A stretch of DNA of 64,000 nucleotides from Methylopila jiangsuensis (GCF_027922305.1 NZ_BSFK01000005.1:806001-870000), one strand, 5' to 3'. Positions 8,906 through 18,509 are shown, counted from the stretch's first letter. Program-made: numbers and translations. The notes: generated by a model from the letters alone, not told the origin.

Positions 8906-10083
8906 CCCACGCGAACGCCGCCGCCGCCGAAACCGCCAACGTTCTCTGGTTCCTGCCGACCCACGGCGACAGCCGTTATCTCGGCACCTCCAAGGGCGGC
9001 CGTCAGGTCGATCTCGGCTACCTGCGCCAGGTGGCGCAGGCGGCCGACCAGCTCGGCTATTTCGGCGTGCTGCTGCCCACCGGCCGCTCCTGCGAGGATT
9101 CCTGGGTCGTCGCCTCGGCGCTCGCCCCGCTGACCGAACGGCTGCGCTATCTGGTGGCGGTGCGCCCCGGCCTGCAGTCGCCCACCGTCGCCGCCCGCAT
9201 GACGGCGACCCTCGACCGCATCTCCAACGGCCGCCTGCTGATCAACGTCGTCACCGGCGGCGATCCGGCGGAGAACGCCGGCGACGGCGTGTTCCTGAAC
9301 CACGACGAGCGCTACGCGGTGACGCGGGAGTTCCTCGACGTCTATCGCCGGCTGCTCGCCGGCGAGAGCGTGACCTTCGAGGGCGAACACCTGAAGGTCG
9401 AGGACGGCCGCCTGCTGTTCCTGCCGCATCAGGACAAGGGGCCGCCGCTCTACTTCGGCGGCTCGTCGGACGCGGCCACCGACGTGGCGGCGAAGACCAT
9501 CGACAAGTACCTGACCTGGGGCGAGCCCCCGGCGCAGGTGGCGGAGAAGGTGAACCTCGTGCGCGCCCGCGCCGAGGCCGCCGGCCGCGAGGTCAGCTTC
9601 GGCATCCGCCTGCACGTCATCGTGCGCGAGACCAACGAGGAGGCCTGGGCCGCGGCGGACAGCCTGATCCGCTATCTGGACGACGACACCATCGCCGCGG
9701 CGCAGAAGGTCTACGCGCGCATGGATTCCGTCGGCCAGCAGCGCATGGCCGCGCTCCATGGCGGCCGGCGCGACCGGCTGGAGGTGAGCCCGAACCTGTG
9801 GGCGGGCGTCGGCCTCGTGCGCGGCGGCGCCGGCACGGCGCTGGTGGGCGATCCCGAGACGGTGGCGGCCCGGATCAAGGAGTACATGGCTCTCGGCGTC
9901 GACACCTTCATCCTGTCCGGCTACCCGCATCTGGAGGAGGCCTACCGCTTCGCGGAGCTGGTGTTCCCGCTGCTGCCGCTGTCCACCGCGACCAAGCCCG
10001 CCTCCACCAGCGTCAACATGGGGCCGTTCGGCGAGACCATCGCCAACGACCTGCGCCCGACGCTGCGCGTGTCGCAGTCCTGA
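8902..10083 (+). CDS. ssuD: FMNH2-dependent alkanesulfonate monooxygenase
   Basis: A 393-residue luciferase-like monooxygenase that cleaves alkanesulfonates to the aldehyde and sulfite with FMNH2 and oxygen. Similarity to E. coli SsuD is strong: [18 protein letters not shown] (containing the conserved active-site Cys), [41 protein letters not shown], and [13 protein letters not shown] with the flexible-loop Arg/Lys region. The ATG at 8902 overlaps the ssuA2 stop by four bases. The FMN reductase in the same operon is its partner. Confidence 0.96.
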   Translation: MTHANAAAAETANVLWFLPTHGDSRYLGTSKGGRQVDLGYLRQVAQAADQLGYFGVLLPTGRSCEDSWVVASALAPLTERLRYLVAVRPGLQSPTVAARMTATLDRISNGRLLINVVTGGDPAENAGDGVFLNHDERYAVTREFLDVYRRLLAGESVTFEGEHLKVEDGRLLFLPHQDKGPPLYFGGSSDAATDVAAKTIDKYLTWGEPPAQVAEKVNLVRARAEAAGREVSFGIRLHVIVRETNEEAWAAADSLIRYLDDDTIAAAQKVYARMDSVGQQRMAALHGGRRDRLEVSPNLWAGVGLVRGGAGTALVGDPETVAARIKEYMALGVDTFILSGYPHLEEAYRFAELVFPLLPLSTATKPASTSVNMGPFGETIANDLRPTLRVSQS

Positions 10084-10085
10084 CC

Positions 10086-11516
10086 ATGACGCTGGCGACC
10101 TCCCGTCCGGACCGGCCGACGATCGTGATCGTCGGCGGCGGCGTTTCGGGCGCCGTCACGGCGCACCAGCTTGCGCGCCGCGCGCCGGACGCCTTCCGCA
10201 TCGTGGTGGTGGAGCCCCGGCCCCGCCTCGGCGCCGGCCTCGCCTATTCGAGCGTCGACGCGGCGCATCGCATCAACGTGCCGGCCTCGCGCATGTCGTT
10301 CGTGCCGTCGGACCCGTGCCATTTCGACCGCTGGCTGAAAGCGGACGGCGCGCTGAAGGAGGATCCGGAGGCGCTGACCGCGGACGGGCGCGCCTTTCCC
10401 CGCCGCTCGGTGTTCGGCCGCTACGCCGCGGAAACCATCGAGCCTTACGTGCTCTCGGGCGAGATCGAGCACGTTCAGGCCACGGCGGTCGACGTCTCCG
10501 AGGACGGCGGCCGCTATCGCGTCGGGCTTTCCACCGGCGGCGAGCTGACGGCGGACGGCCTTATCTTCGCCGCCACCCACCCCCGGCCGTCCACGCCCGC
10601 CGCGCTGCGTCCGCTCGATGGCGACGCCCGGCTGATTCAGGACGCCCAGCGGGACGACGCGCTCGGCGCGGTCGCGCCGGACGCCCGCGTGCTGATCGTC
10701 GGCACGGGCCTCACCATGGCCGACATCGTCGCCTCGCTGGAGCGGCGCGGCCATCGCGGCCCGATCCTCGCGGTCTCCCGGCGCGGGCTGACGTCCCGCG
10801 GCCATGACGGCCCGGCGGGGGACGTGGGCGACTTCTCGGACCGGCCGGAACGCCGCGCGTCGCGTCTGCTTCTCCGCATTCGCCGCGCTGTACGCGCCGC
10901 GCGGGCGCAAGGGATTCCGTGGCAGCGGGTGCTGGACGCCGTGCGGACGCAAGTCCCCGTCATCTGGGCCGCGTTGCCGTCGTCCGAGCGGCGGCGCGTC
11001 GTCCGGCGGCTGCGCCCGTTCTGGGACGTGCATCGCTTCCGGGTCGCGCCGCAGGTGGAGGCGGCGATCGCTCGGCGGCAGGCGTCCGGCGCGTTCCGGA
11101 TTCTGAAGGCGGAACCCGTGCGGGCGGAGGCGGACGAGGATGGCCTTGTCGTCACCCTCCGACTGAGCCCCACCCGCTTCGAGACCGTCGCCGTGGACGC
11201 CATCGTGCTGGCCACGGGTCCCGCCCATCGCTCCCTGCTGGAGACGAACGGCTTTGCGGAACGCCTAGCTGAGCTTGGCCTGATCACGCTCGACGACGTG
11301 GGACTGGGCCTCGCGACCGACGGCCAGAGCCGGGCGATCGGCGCAGATGGCCGCTCGGATCATCCGCTCTGGATCGCGGGCCCGCTCGCCCGCGCCGCCT
11401 TCGGCGAACTGATGGGGCTGCCGGAGGTGACCCGGCACGGCGAATTCGTCGCCCGCGAGCTCATCCGCCGCTTCCTGGACGCAGCTTACGACGACGAGCG
11501 CCTGACCGCCGCGTGA
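10086..11516 (+). CDS. FAD/NAD(P)-binding oxidoreductase linked to sulfonate operon
   Basis: A 476-residue flavoprotein with an N-terminal dinucleotide fold (IVGGGVSGAVTAHQLARR, from about residue 14), an FAD-contact segment (RINVPASRMSFVPSD) and a second glycine-rich site (VLIVGTGLTMADIVASL, near 200). This matches the NAD_binding_9-type family (FAD-NAD(P)-binding), whose reaction is mostly unknown. It starts two bases after ssuD and so belongs to the sulfonate operon; a role in oxidising or reducing a desulfonation product is inference. Its last 31 bases overlap the convergent c-di-GMP gene. Confidence 0.82.
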   Translation: MTLATSRPDRPTIVIVGGGVSGAVTAHQLARRAPDAFRIVVVEPRPRLGAGLAYSSVDAAHRINVPASRMSFVPSDPCHFDRWLKADGALKEDPEALTADGRAFPRRSVFGRYAAETIEPYVLSGEIEHVQATAVDVSEDGGRYRVGLSTGGELTADGLIFAATHPRPSTPAALRPLDGDARLIQDAQRDDALGAVAPDARVLIVGTGLTMADIVASLERRGHRGPILAVSRRGLTSRGHDGPAGDVGDFSDRPERRASRLLLRIRRAVRAARAQGIPWQRVLDAVRTQVPVIWAALPSSERRRVVRRLRPFWDVHRFRVAPQVEAAIARRQASGAFRILKAEPVRAEADEDGLVVTLRLSPTRFETVAVDAIVLATGPAHRSLLETNGFAERLAELGLITLDDVGLGLATDGQSRAIGADGRSDHPLWIAGPLARAAFGELMGLPEVTRHGEFVARELIRRFLDAAYDDERLTAA

Positions 11517-13237
11517 TCGGACGCGGCGCCGGCGTTCACGAACAGGCGGCCGAACTCCTCGGCCGGCATGGGCCGGCCGTAGAGGAAGCCCTGCCCTTCC
11601 CGGCAGCCCATGCGGCTCAGATGCTCCTCCTGATCGCGGCGCTCGATCCCTTCCGCGATCACGTCGAGCCCGAAGCGTTTTCCGAGGCTCAGAACCAGAT
11701 CGACGATGGCCTCGTCCTCCGGCGCCTCGGAGATGTTGCGCACGAAGCTGCGGTCGATCTTCAGCCGGGTGATCGGATAGCGCTTCAGCAGGTTGAGCGA
11801 GGCGTAGCCGGTGCCGAAATCGTCGAAGGCGATGCGCACGCCGAGATCGCGCAGCCGGCGCACCCGCGCCACCGCCACGTCGTCGGAGGCGGTGAAGATG
11901 TTCTCGGTGATCTCGATCTCGAGCGAATCCGCCGGCAGCCCGGTCACCCGCAGCGCGCGGGCGACGGCGGTGTCGATGTCCTCGCGGGCGAACTGCGCCT
12001 CGAACAGGTTCACGCCGATCCGGAAATGGCCTCCAAGGGCCGCGCGCCACTGCTCCGCGCGGGCGCAGGCGGTGTTGAGAATCCAGTCGCCCACAGTCGC
12101 CGCCGCGGCGCTGCCCGCCAGCACGTCGAGAAACTGCGCGGGAGACAGCAGCCCGCGCGTCGGGTGCCGCCACCGCAGCAGCGTCTCCGCCCCCGTCAGC
12201 GCGCCATCCTCAAGCCGGACCTGGGGCTGGAAGAACAGCTCGAACTGCCCATGGGTCGCCGCCTGCCGCAGATCCGCGTCGAGAGCGCGGCGCGCCGCCA
12301 CCTCCTGCCGATGGGAGGAGCTGAACATCTGCCGGCAGTCGCAGCCTTCGGACTTGGCGCGGCGGAGAGCGAAATCGGCGTTGGCCATCAGCCGGACGGC
12401 GCTCGATCCATGTTCTGGCGCGACCGCGATTCCGATCGACGCGGTGGCCTTCAGGACGCGATCCCGGATGGCGCAGCCCTGGAGCAGCGCGGACCGGACG
12501 CTCTCGGCGACGGAGAACACCACAGCAAGGTTCGAGGTTCCCGGCAGCAGCAGGCCGAACGCGTTGGAGCCCAGACGCCCGACGACGCCGGGCTCGCCGG
12601 CGGCTTCGCCATGGAACGCCGCCGCGATGCGCTTAAGCTTCAGCGCGGTGTCGCGCAGGATCTCGTCGCCGATCTCATGGCCCTCGATGTCGTTGAGGTC
12701 GGAGAATCGGTCGAGGTCGACCATCAGCAGGGTGGCGGCGCGCCCGCTTCCGGCCAGAGCCTCGTTCAGCCGCTCGATGAAGCGGGTGCGGTTCGGCAGC
12801 AGCGTCAACTGGTCGAACATCGCCAGGCTCTGGAGGCGATCCTCGATGCGGCGGCGTTCGGAGGCGTCGCGCACCACCGCGGCGAAGACCATGTCCTCGC
12901 CCTTGCCCCAGGCGCTGATGCGCATCTCGGTGGGGAAAACCTCCCCGTCCGCGCGCTGCGCCGGCAGCTCCAGCAGCTTGCCGATCAGCCGGGCCGGCTC
13001 GCCGCGGATGAGCCTGCGCATGCCGCCGACATGGTCGTTGCGCATGGCTTCCGGCACGATGATGTCCACCGGCCGTCCGATCGCGTCTTCCGCCGGATAG
13101 CCGAACAGACGGCTCGCCGCATCGTTCCAGACGCGGATCACGCCGGAGGCGTCGGCGCCGACGATGGCGTCGCCGCCGTGAGCCAGCAAGGCCTGCGCGA
13201 AGTGGACGACGCCCTCCGCCGCCTCGTCAGAACTCAT
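11486..13237 (-). CDS. PAS-GGDEF(degenerate)-EAL c-di-GMP phosphodiesterase
   Basis: A 583-residue cytoplasmic signalling protein. It has a PAS sensor (residues about 10-125, LFGYPAEDAIGRPVD), a GGDEF domain (about 140-290) and an EAL domain (about 320-570). The cyclase signature reads GSNAF instead of GGDEF, so synthesis is unlikely and the domain may be regulatory. The EAL part keeps ETLLRW, the DDFGTGYASL loop, KIDRSFV and EGIE, so it is probably an active phosphodiesterase. I start at ATG 13237, with CGGAG upstream; the frame runs 45 residues further without a ribosome site. The 3' end overlaps the convergent flavoprotein gene by 31 bases. Confidence 0.9.
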   Translation of the reverse strand: MSSDEAAEGVVHFAQALLAHGGDAIVGADASGVIRVWNDAASRLFGYPAEDAIGRPVDIIVPEAMRNDHVGGMRRLIRGEPARLIGKLLELPAQRADGEVFPTEMRISAWGKGEDMVFAAVVRDASERRRIEDRLQSLAMFDQLTLLPNRTRFIERLNEALAGSGRAATLLMVDLDRFSDLNDIEGHEIGDEILRDTALKLKRIAAAFHGEAAGEPGVVGRLGSNAFGLLLPGTSNLAVVFSVAESVRSALLQGCAIRDRVLKATASIGIAVAPEHGSSAVRLMANADFALRRAKSEGCDCRQMFSSSHRQEVAARRALDADLRQAATHGQFELFFQPQVRLEDGALTGAETLLRWRHPTRGLLSPAQFLDVLAGSAAAATVGDWILNTACARAEQWRAALGGHFRIGVNLFEAQFAREDIDTAVARALRVTGLPADSLEIEITENIFTASDDVAVARVRRLRDLGVRIAFDDFGTGYASLNLLKRYPITRLKIDRSFVRNISEAPEDEAIVDLVLSLGKRFGLDVIAEGIERRDQEEHLSRMGCREGQGFLYGRPMPAEEFGRLFVNAGAASDHAAVRRSSS

Positions 13238-13492
13238 CCGTCGCTCCGAATTTTTTCCTTTGGAAGGTGATGCGCAGGATCGGAAACAAACTCCTACTCT
13301 CAACGCGGAAAGACGCAAAAACCGGCGCCTGCCCACATGATTTCGCATTCTCGGCCCTCCGTCACGCAACATTGACGCCGGCGCCCGATTGCGGCCCGCG
13401 CCCCGCTGACCTAAGCCCTCTCTGGCCCGCCTCCGACGGTGTGAACGGGCCGCTCGAAACGCGCCATCGACGCTCGCCGAGAGACCTCAGAC

Positions 13493-14470
13493 ATGACCGT
13501 TACGACCCGTCGCCGCCTCATCGCCGCCACCGCCGGCCTCGCCGCCGGCGCGGCGCTGCCCGCCGGAAGGGCCAACGCCGCCGCCCCGGCGGCGGGACGT
13601 CAGGCGCCCGGCGTCTACCGCTACAACGTCGGCGACATTGAGGTCACCGCCCTCACCGACGGCATGACCCGGCGGAAGCTGGACGACGCTTTCGTGCGCA
13701 ACGCCCCCGTCAGCGACGTGCGCGCCGCGCTGCAGGAGGCGTTCCTCGGCCCGGACACCGTGCCGGTCTCCTTCACCACGCTGGTCGTCAACACCGGCCG
13801 CCGGCTGATCCTGATCGACGCCGGCGCAGGCGCGAACCTGGCGCCGACCGCCGGTCAGCTGTCCGAGAGCATGGCGGCCGCAGGCATCGACCCGAAGGCC
13901 ATCGACGCGGTGGTGATCTCGCACTTCCATCCCGACCATATCGGCGGCGTGCGGCTGAAGGATGGCTCCAACGCCTTTCCGAACGCGGAGCTCATGGTTC
14001 CGGAGGCCGAATGGGCGTTCTGGATGGACGACGGCCAGATGAGCCGGGCGCCCGAGGCCATGAAGGGCGCGTTCCGCATGGCACGCCGGGTGTTCGAGCC
14101 CGTCGCCCGCGACGTGGCGCGCTTCGGACGCGAAGAGGAGCTTGCGCCCGGCGTCACCGCCCTGCCCGCCCCGGGCCACACGCCCGGCCACAGCGCCTTC
14201 CGGGTGTCGTCGGGCTCCGAGCAGCTTATCGTCTGGTCCGACACCACCAACCTTCCGGCGCTGTTCGTGCGGCATCCCGGCTGGCACGTCATGTTCGACA
14301 TGGACGCGACCCAGGCGGAGACGACGCGCCGGCGCATGCTCGACATGGCGTCGCGGGACCGGCTCGCCGTCGCGGGCTACCATTTCCCCTTCCCGGCGGT
14401 CGGCCACATCGCCCGGCGCGGGCCGGACGAGTACGCCTTCGTGCCGGACATGTGGAACCCGGCCCTCTGA
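13493..14470 (+). CDS. Exported MBL-fold metallohydrolase
   Basis: A 325-residue metallo-beta-lactamase-fold protein with a Tat-type signal (TTRRRLIAATAGLAAG, cleavage near residues 30-36), so it should fold in the cytoplasm and act in the periplasm. The zinc motif is HFHPDH (His144, His146, Asp148, His149), with a later His in GHTPGHSAF and Asp in WSDTTNL. The arrangement resembles lactonase-like family members (AttM/AidC-like) rather than true beta-lactamases. Substrate unknown. The 255 bases upstream hold no gene. Confidence 0.87.
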   Translation: MTVTTRRRLIAATAGLAAGAALPAGRANAAAPAAGRQAPGVYRYNVGDIEVTALTDGMTRRKLDDAFVRNAPVSDVRAALQEAFLGPDTVPVSFTTLVVNTGRRLILIDAGAGANLAPTAGQLSESMAAAGIDPKAIDAVVISHFHPDHIGGVRLKDGSNAFPNAELMVPEAEWAFWMDDGQMSRAPEAMKGAFRMARRVFEPVARDVARFGREEELAPGVTALPAPGHTPGHSAFRVSSGSEQLIVWSDTTNLPALFVRHPGWHVMFDMDATQAETTRRRMLDMASRDRLAVAGYHFPFPAVGHIARRGPDEYAFVPDMWNPAL

Positions 14471-14563
14471 GGCGCCCGGGCGCGGTGACGCGGACGGCGC
14501 CCGCGGTGTAAAAGGCGAGCAAGCGGCGCGGACGGGCGCGCTTCGCGGAGATCGTTTCGGCGC

Positions 14564-15340
14564 ATGACCGGTCGCGGATTTGAACGGATCGCCTTTGTCG
14601 CAAGCGGCGCGGAGGACGCCCGCGAGGCGCGCGCCGCGCTGACCGCCCGATATGACGGCGTGCCGCTGGACCAGGCCGACGTGGTGGTGGCGCTCGGCGG
14701 CGACGGCATGATGCTGCTCACGCTTCACGACGTCATGGGCCGCAACGTGCCCATCTACGGCATGAACCGGGGCTCGGTCGGCTTCCTCATGAACGACTTT
14801 CGCGAGGAAGGCCTCCGGGAGCGGCTGGCGGCCGCCGAGCGCACCGTCATCCACCCGCTGACCATGCGCGCCCGCGACCGCGACAACAAGGTGCATGTGG
14901 CCAAGGCCATCAACGAGGTGGCGCTCTGGCGCGAGACCTATCAGGCGGCCAAGTTCCGCATCGAGGTGGACGGCAAGCCTCGCATGCCGGAGCTGATCTG
15001 CGACGGCGTGCTGGTGGCGACGCCCGCCGGCTCCACGGCCTACAATCTCTCCGCCCATGGCCCTCTGCTGCCGCTGGCGAGCCCGCTGCTGGCGCTGACG
15101 CCCATCTCCCCGTTCCGCCCCCGCCGCTGGCGCGGCGCCCTGCTGCCGGACCGCGCCGCGGTCGCGATCGACGTGCTGGAGGCTGAGAAGCGGCCGGTGG
15201 CGGCGGTGGCCGACAACATCGAGTTCCGCGACGTGAAGCGGGTCGAGATCGCGCTCGACCGCAAGACCAACCTCGTCATGCTGCACGACGCCGGCCACGG
15301 GCTGGACGAGCGCATCCTCGCTGAACAGTTCGGCTGGTGA
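14564..15340 (+). CDS. nadK: NAD kinase
   Basis: A 258-residue ATP-NAD kinase making NADP from NAD. The signature GGDG ([18 protein letters not shown], near residue 45), the [11 protein letters not shown] block and the later [16 protein letters not shown] loop identify the family. The short alphaproteobacterial form lacks the N-terminal extension of E. coli NadK. It precedes the response regulator by 74 bases on the same strand. Confidence 0.95.
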   Translation: MTGRGFERIAFVASGAEDAREARAALTARYDGVPLDQADVVVALGGDGMMLLTLHDVMGRNVPIYGMNRGSVGFLMNDFREEGLRERLAAAERTVIHPLTMRARDRDNKVHVAKAINEVALWRETYQAAKFRIEVDGKPRMPELICDGVLVATPAGSTAYNLSAHGPLLPLASPLLALTPISPFRPRRWRGALLPDRAAVAIDVLEAEKRPVAAVADNIEFRDVKRVEIALDRKTNLVMLHDAGHGLDERILAEQFGW

Positions 15341-15414
15341 GCCCGTCCGAAACGCGCCGTTAACGCCGTTCGTGACAGCGTGGGGACCGTTCCTTTTCCC
15401 CTCGCGGCCGGCCC

Positions 15415-15960
15415 ATGATCCGCGTCGACTTCGCAAAGCTCCGGATTCTGGTCGTGGACGACAACGCGCATATGCGCCGCATCGTCCGCACCCTGCTGCA
15501 CGGCTACGGCTCGCGCGAGGTCTACGAGGCCGAGGACGGCGCCGCGGGCCTGGAGATGTTCACCACCCACCTGCCGGACATCATCATCGTGGACTGGGCC
15601 ATGCCGATCTTCGACGGCGTGGAGCTGACGCGCATGATCCGGCGCCCCGACAGCGGCATGAACCCTTACGTGCCGATCATCATGCTGACCGGGCACTCCG
15701 AGAAGAGCCGCGTCATCCGCGCCCGGGACGCGGGCGTCACCGAGTTCCTGTGCAAGCCCATTTCCGCCAAGGCGCTGCACCAGCGCCTGCTGAACTGCGT
15801 GCTGAACCCGCGGCCCTTCATCAAGACGCGCGACTATTTCGGCCCGGACCGGCGGCGCTCCACGTCCAACACCTACAGCGGGCCGGAACGACGCTCCAAG
15901 AACGACGCTTACGTGCAGGACGCCGCGCAGCTTCGTCTGCGCGAAAGCGTCGTGTCCTGA
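15415..15960 (+). CDS. CheY-like response regulator with C-terminal GPxRRS tail
   Basis: A 181-residue protein. The receiver domain spans residues 8-130: acidic pair Asp15/Asp16, phosphoacceptor Asp60 in IIIVDWAMP, Thr in MLTGHSE and Lys in LCKPIS. The C-terminal tail has no DNA-binding domain but carries two copies of an arginine motif, GPDRRRS and GPERRS, about 16 residues apart. The Hpt gene begins ten bases downstream, so the two probably form a phosphorelay; no histidine kinase is nearby. Confidence 0.88.
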   Translation: MIRVDFAKLRILVVDDNAHMRRIVRTLLHGYGSREVYEAEDGAAGLEMFTTHLPDIIIVDWAMPIFDGVELTRMIRRPDSGMNPYVPIIMLTGHSEKSRVIRARDAGVTEFLCKPISAKALHQRLLNCVLNPRPFIKTRDYFGPDRRRSTSNTYSGPERRSKNDAYVQDAAQLRLRESVVS

Positions 15961-15969
15961 AGGCCGCCC

Positions 15970-16569
15970 ATGCCCGACCAGCCCCCGATCCTCCCCGCCC
16001 TGTCCGATGACGCGGCGCTGCAGGACCTCACCCTCGAACCGACGCTCGAAGGCATGACGTGGGACGTGCCGGCGGAGACCTTCGCCGACCATGTGGTGCT
16101 CAGGCCGCCGAACGCCCTGAAGGAGCGCTCCGCCCAGCCGGCCACGCGGGGCGACCGGTCCGGCCTCGAAGCGGTCTCGCGCGCGGAGCATGCGCTGGAG
16201 CTGCTGTCCGCCGAGTTCGACGGCTGGATGACAGCGGAGATCGAGCGGCTCGAATCCGCGCGCAAGGCCTACGACGCGCAGCGGGATGCGGCCAACGAAG
16301 CCGCGCTCTACCGCTCCGCCCATGACCTGCGCGGACAGGCCGCGACCTTCGGCTTTCCGCTGGTCGGAGAGATCGCGGACGGGCTCTGCCTGCTGATGGA
16401 GACGCTCGGCCCGGCGGCGCCCCAGCCCCATCTCGACCGCCATGTGGAGGCGATGCGGGCCCTCGTGCGCGAGGACGTGCGGGGCCGCCACCTGCCGCTC
16501 GCGATGGAGATCGTGGACGGCCTGGCGCGGCTCCGCGCCGACATCCTGCCGAAAACGCCGGGCGCCTGA
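15970..16569 (+). CDS. Hpt-domain phosphotransfer protein
   Basis: A 199-residue protein whose C-terminal half matches a histidine phosphotransfer domain: the segment LYRSAHDLRGQAATFGF has the conserved His118 followed by D-L-R-G, then helices ending near residue 195. The first 70 residues are Pro/Ala-rich and look disordered. It follows the response regulator by nine bases and is its likely phosphate partner. Confidence 0.82.
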   Translation: MPDQPPILPALSDDAALQDLTLEPTLEGMTWDVPAETFADHVVLRPPNALKERSAQPATRGDRSGLEAVSRAEHALELLSAEFDGWMTAEIERLESARKAYDAQRDAANEAALYRSAHDLRGQAATFGFPLVGEIADGLCLLMETLGPAAPQPHLDRHVEAMRALVREDVRGRHLPLAMEIVDGLARLRADILPKTPGA

Positions 16570-16742
16570 CCGCCCATCGGGAATGAAGGACGCGCGCGTC
16601 CCCCGCCCTGACGCAGCGTCCGTCCCCAAATCCCGGCCTCGAGCGAAGCTCCAGCCCCGACATCCTGCGCAGCGACGGAGCATCCGGCTCCACGCGCCGG
16701 ACTTCGCCGCGACGGCGGAACCTTGTCATCCGCGAAGCATAG

Positions 16743-16768
16743 AAAAAGGCGCCCGCAGGCGCCTTTTT
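16743..16768. terminator. Bidirectional rho-independent terminator
   Basis: A run of five A, a GGCGCC stem, loop CGCA, and GGCGCC followed by five T. It can end transcription from secG (minus strand, 17 bases beyond its stop) and also from the Hpt gene (plus strand). The 170 bases between the Hpt stop and this hairpin hold no gene I can support. Confidence 0.85.
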
Positions 16769-16784
16769 CAGAAGCTCAGGACCG

Positions 16785-17453
16785 TCACTGCCCGGAGGGA
16801 GCAGGCGTTGCGGGCGGGGTCGCGCCCTCGTCCGGGGTCGCCGGCGGATTGGCCGGGGGCGGGGTGTCGGCGTCGGAATTGCCGCCCGGCGCGGTGGACT
16901 GGGCCGGGGCGTGCTGGGGCGCCTGGGAGTCGGCCGGCGCGGCGCCGGGCTCAGGCTCCTTCGGGTCCGCCGACTGCGGCGTGATCGTGCCGTCGGTCTG
17001 GGTTCCGGGCGCTGCGCCGCCGGACGCGTCCGGCGCGGGCTGCTGCGGGGCCGGCATGGGCGGCTGCGCCGGCTGGGCGCCGCCGCGACGCTCGCTCTCC
17101 TCGCGCAGCTGGTTCAGGATGCCGCCCTGCCCCGTGCCGAGCGGCGCCTGCGGGCCCGCTGCGCCGGCGGGCGCGCCGGCCGGCTGCGGCGAAGCCGCGT
17201 TCGCCGGCTGCAGACGGTCGAGCACCGAGCCGCCGCCGTAGCCGGCGAGGATGGTGAGCGTCAGGCTGGTGACGAAAAAGGCCGCCGCGAGATAGGCGGT
17301 GAGGCGCGTCAGCGGGTTGCTCTGGCCGCGGCCGGCCATGAAGCCGCCGCCGCCGCCGATGCCGAGCGCGCCGCCCTCCGACTTCTGAAGCAGCACCACC
17401 ACGACGAGCGCCAGAACGATCATCAGGTGGATAACGATAAGGACGGTCTGCAT
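16785..17453 (-). CDS. secG: Preprotein translocase subunit SecG with long low-complexity tail
   Basis: A 222-residue SecG. Residues 1-75 are the typical subunit: first transmembrane segment (IVIHLMIVLALVVVVLLQ), the QKSEGGALGIGGGGGFM loop, a PLTRLTAYLA segment and the second transmembrane helix. The remaining 145 residues are Pro/Ala/Gln/Gly-rich and lack domains. SecG is usually 75-130 residues, so the tail is long even for alphaproteobacteria, where extended tails do occur. tpiA lies upstream on the same strand, the usual neighbour. Confidence 0.93.
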   Translation of the reverse strand: MQTVLIVIHLMIVLALVVVVLLQKSEGGALGIGGGGGFMAGRGQSNPLTRLTAYLAAAFFVTSLTLTILAGYGGGSVLDRLQPANAASPQPAGAPAGAAGPQAPLGTGQGGILNQLREESERRGGAQPAQPPMPAPQQPAPDASGGAAPGTQTDGTITPQSADPKEPEPGAAPADSQAPQHAPAQSTAPGGNSDADTPPPANPPATPDEGATPPATPAPSGQ

Positions 17454-17561
17454 GAGGCTCGCGGCGATCTGATGGAATGACGGCGTCGCCGGCCATGCGT
17501 CGGCGACGAAGTGCGGCTGTTTACACCACGCGCTTCCCGCGCGCCAGCGCCGGGGCCGCGA

Positions 17562-18320
17562 TCAGGCGAACGCGGCGCGGGCGATGGCGAGGAACGAGTC
17601 CGCCTTCAGGCTGGCGCCGCCCACCAACGCTCCGTCAACGTCTTCGACCGCAAGCAGTTCCACCGCGTTGCCGGGCTTGACGGAACCGCCGTAGAGCACG
17701 CGGAACGCCCGGCCCGCGTCGCCGAAGCGGCGCGCCAGCTCGTCGCGGATGAAACGGTGCATCTCCGCCACCTCGTCCACGGTGGGGGTGAGGCCGGTGC
17801 CGATGGCCCAGACCGGCTCGTAGGCCACCACGATGGTCTCGGGCGACGATTCGTCCGGCAGGGAGCCCGCGAGCTGGCGGCCCACCACGGCGAGCGCCTG
17901 CCCGCCCTTGCGCTCGTCCTCCGTCTCGCCGACGCAGACCACGCCGACCAGCGAGGCGCGCAGCGCCGCCTTGGCCTTGGCGCGGATGAGCTGGTCGGTC
18001 TCGCGGTGGTCGCTGCGGCGCTCGGAATGGCCGACGATCACCGCCCCGCCCCCGGCGTCGCGCACCATCTCGGCGGAGATGTCGCCGGTGAAGGCGCCGG
18101 AGGCCTCCGGGTGGCAGTCCTGCGCGCCCACGATCACGCCCGCGCCGCGGGTGGCGGTGGCGAAGCTCGTCAGCAGCGTCGCCGGCGGGAACACCATCAG
18201 GTCCACCTTGTCCTTGATGGCCGGATAGGCGCCGACCATCTGGACGAACTCCGGCGCGGAGGACGCAAGACCGTGCATCTTCCAGTTTCCGGCGACGAGG
18301 GGCTTGCGCGCGACGGTCAT
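17562..18320 (-). CDS. tpiA: Triosephosphate isomerase
   Basis: A 252-residue glycolytic enzyme interconverting dihydroxyacetone phosphate and glyceraldehyde 3-phosphate. Visible are the N-terminal AGNWKMHG (substrate Asn and Lys), the catalytic His in VGHSERR, the catalytic Glu in [12 protein letters not shown] and the phosphate loop [10 protein letters not shown]. It is divergent from ppiD across 189 bases and is followed by secG, a common alphaproteobacterial layout. Confidence 0.97.
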   Translation of the reverse strand: MTVARKPLVAGNWKMHGLASSAPEFVQMVGAYPAIKDKVDLMVFPPATLLTSFATATRGAGVIVGAQDCHPEASGAFTGDISAEMVRDAGGGAVIVGHSERRSDHRETDQLIRAKAKAALRASLVGVVCVGETEDERKGGQALAVVGRQLAGSLPDESSPETIVVAYEPVWAIGTGLTPTVDEVAEMHRFIRDELARRFGDAGRAFRVLYGGSVKPGNAVELLAVEDVDGALVGGASLKADSFLAIARAAFA

Positions 18321-18509
18321 GCGGGGCGTCTCCTGGCGGTGGTCCGGAAAGTTCTGGCGTCTTTCTCGCCACGCGGGTTAAGCGAAACGCGGCCTGCTGG
18401 CAATTCGCGCGGTCTTGAGATTTGCGACATGCGGCGGGGGCGGCTAAACGTCCGCGTTCCGAGGGTTTCGGCGCGTCCCGCGCCCGACGTCAAAGGCATG
18501 TGATCCGCG

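Noticed and set aside
13493-14470. MBL-fold protein as a beta-lactamase
   Set aside because: It has HFHPDH and lactonase-like layout. The fold is shared by many hydrolases, and nothing points to antibiotic hydrolysis.
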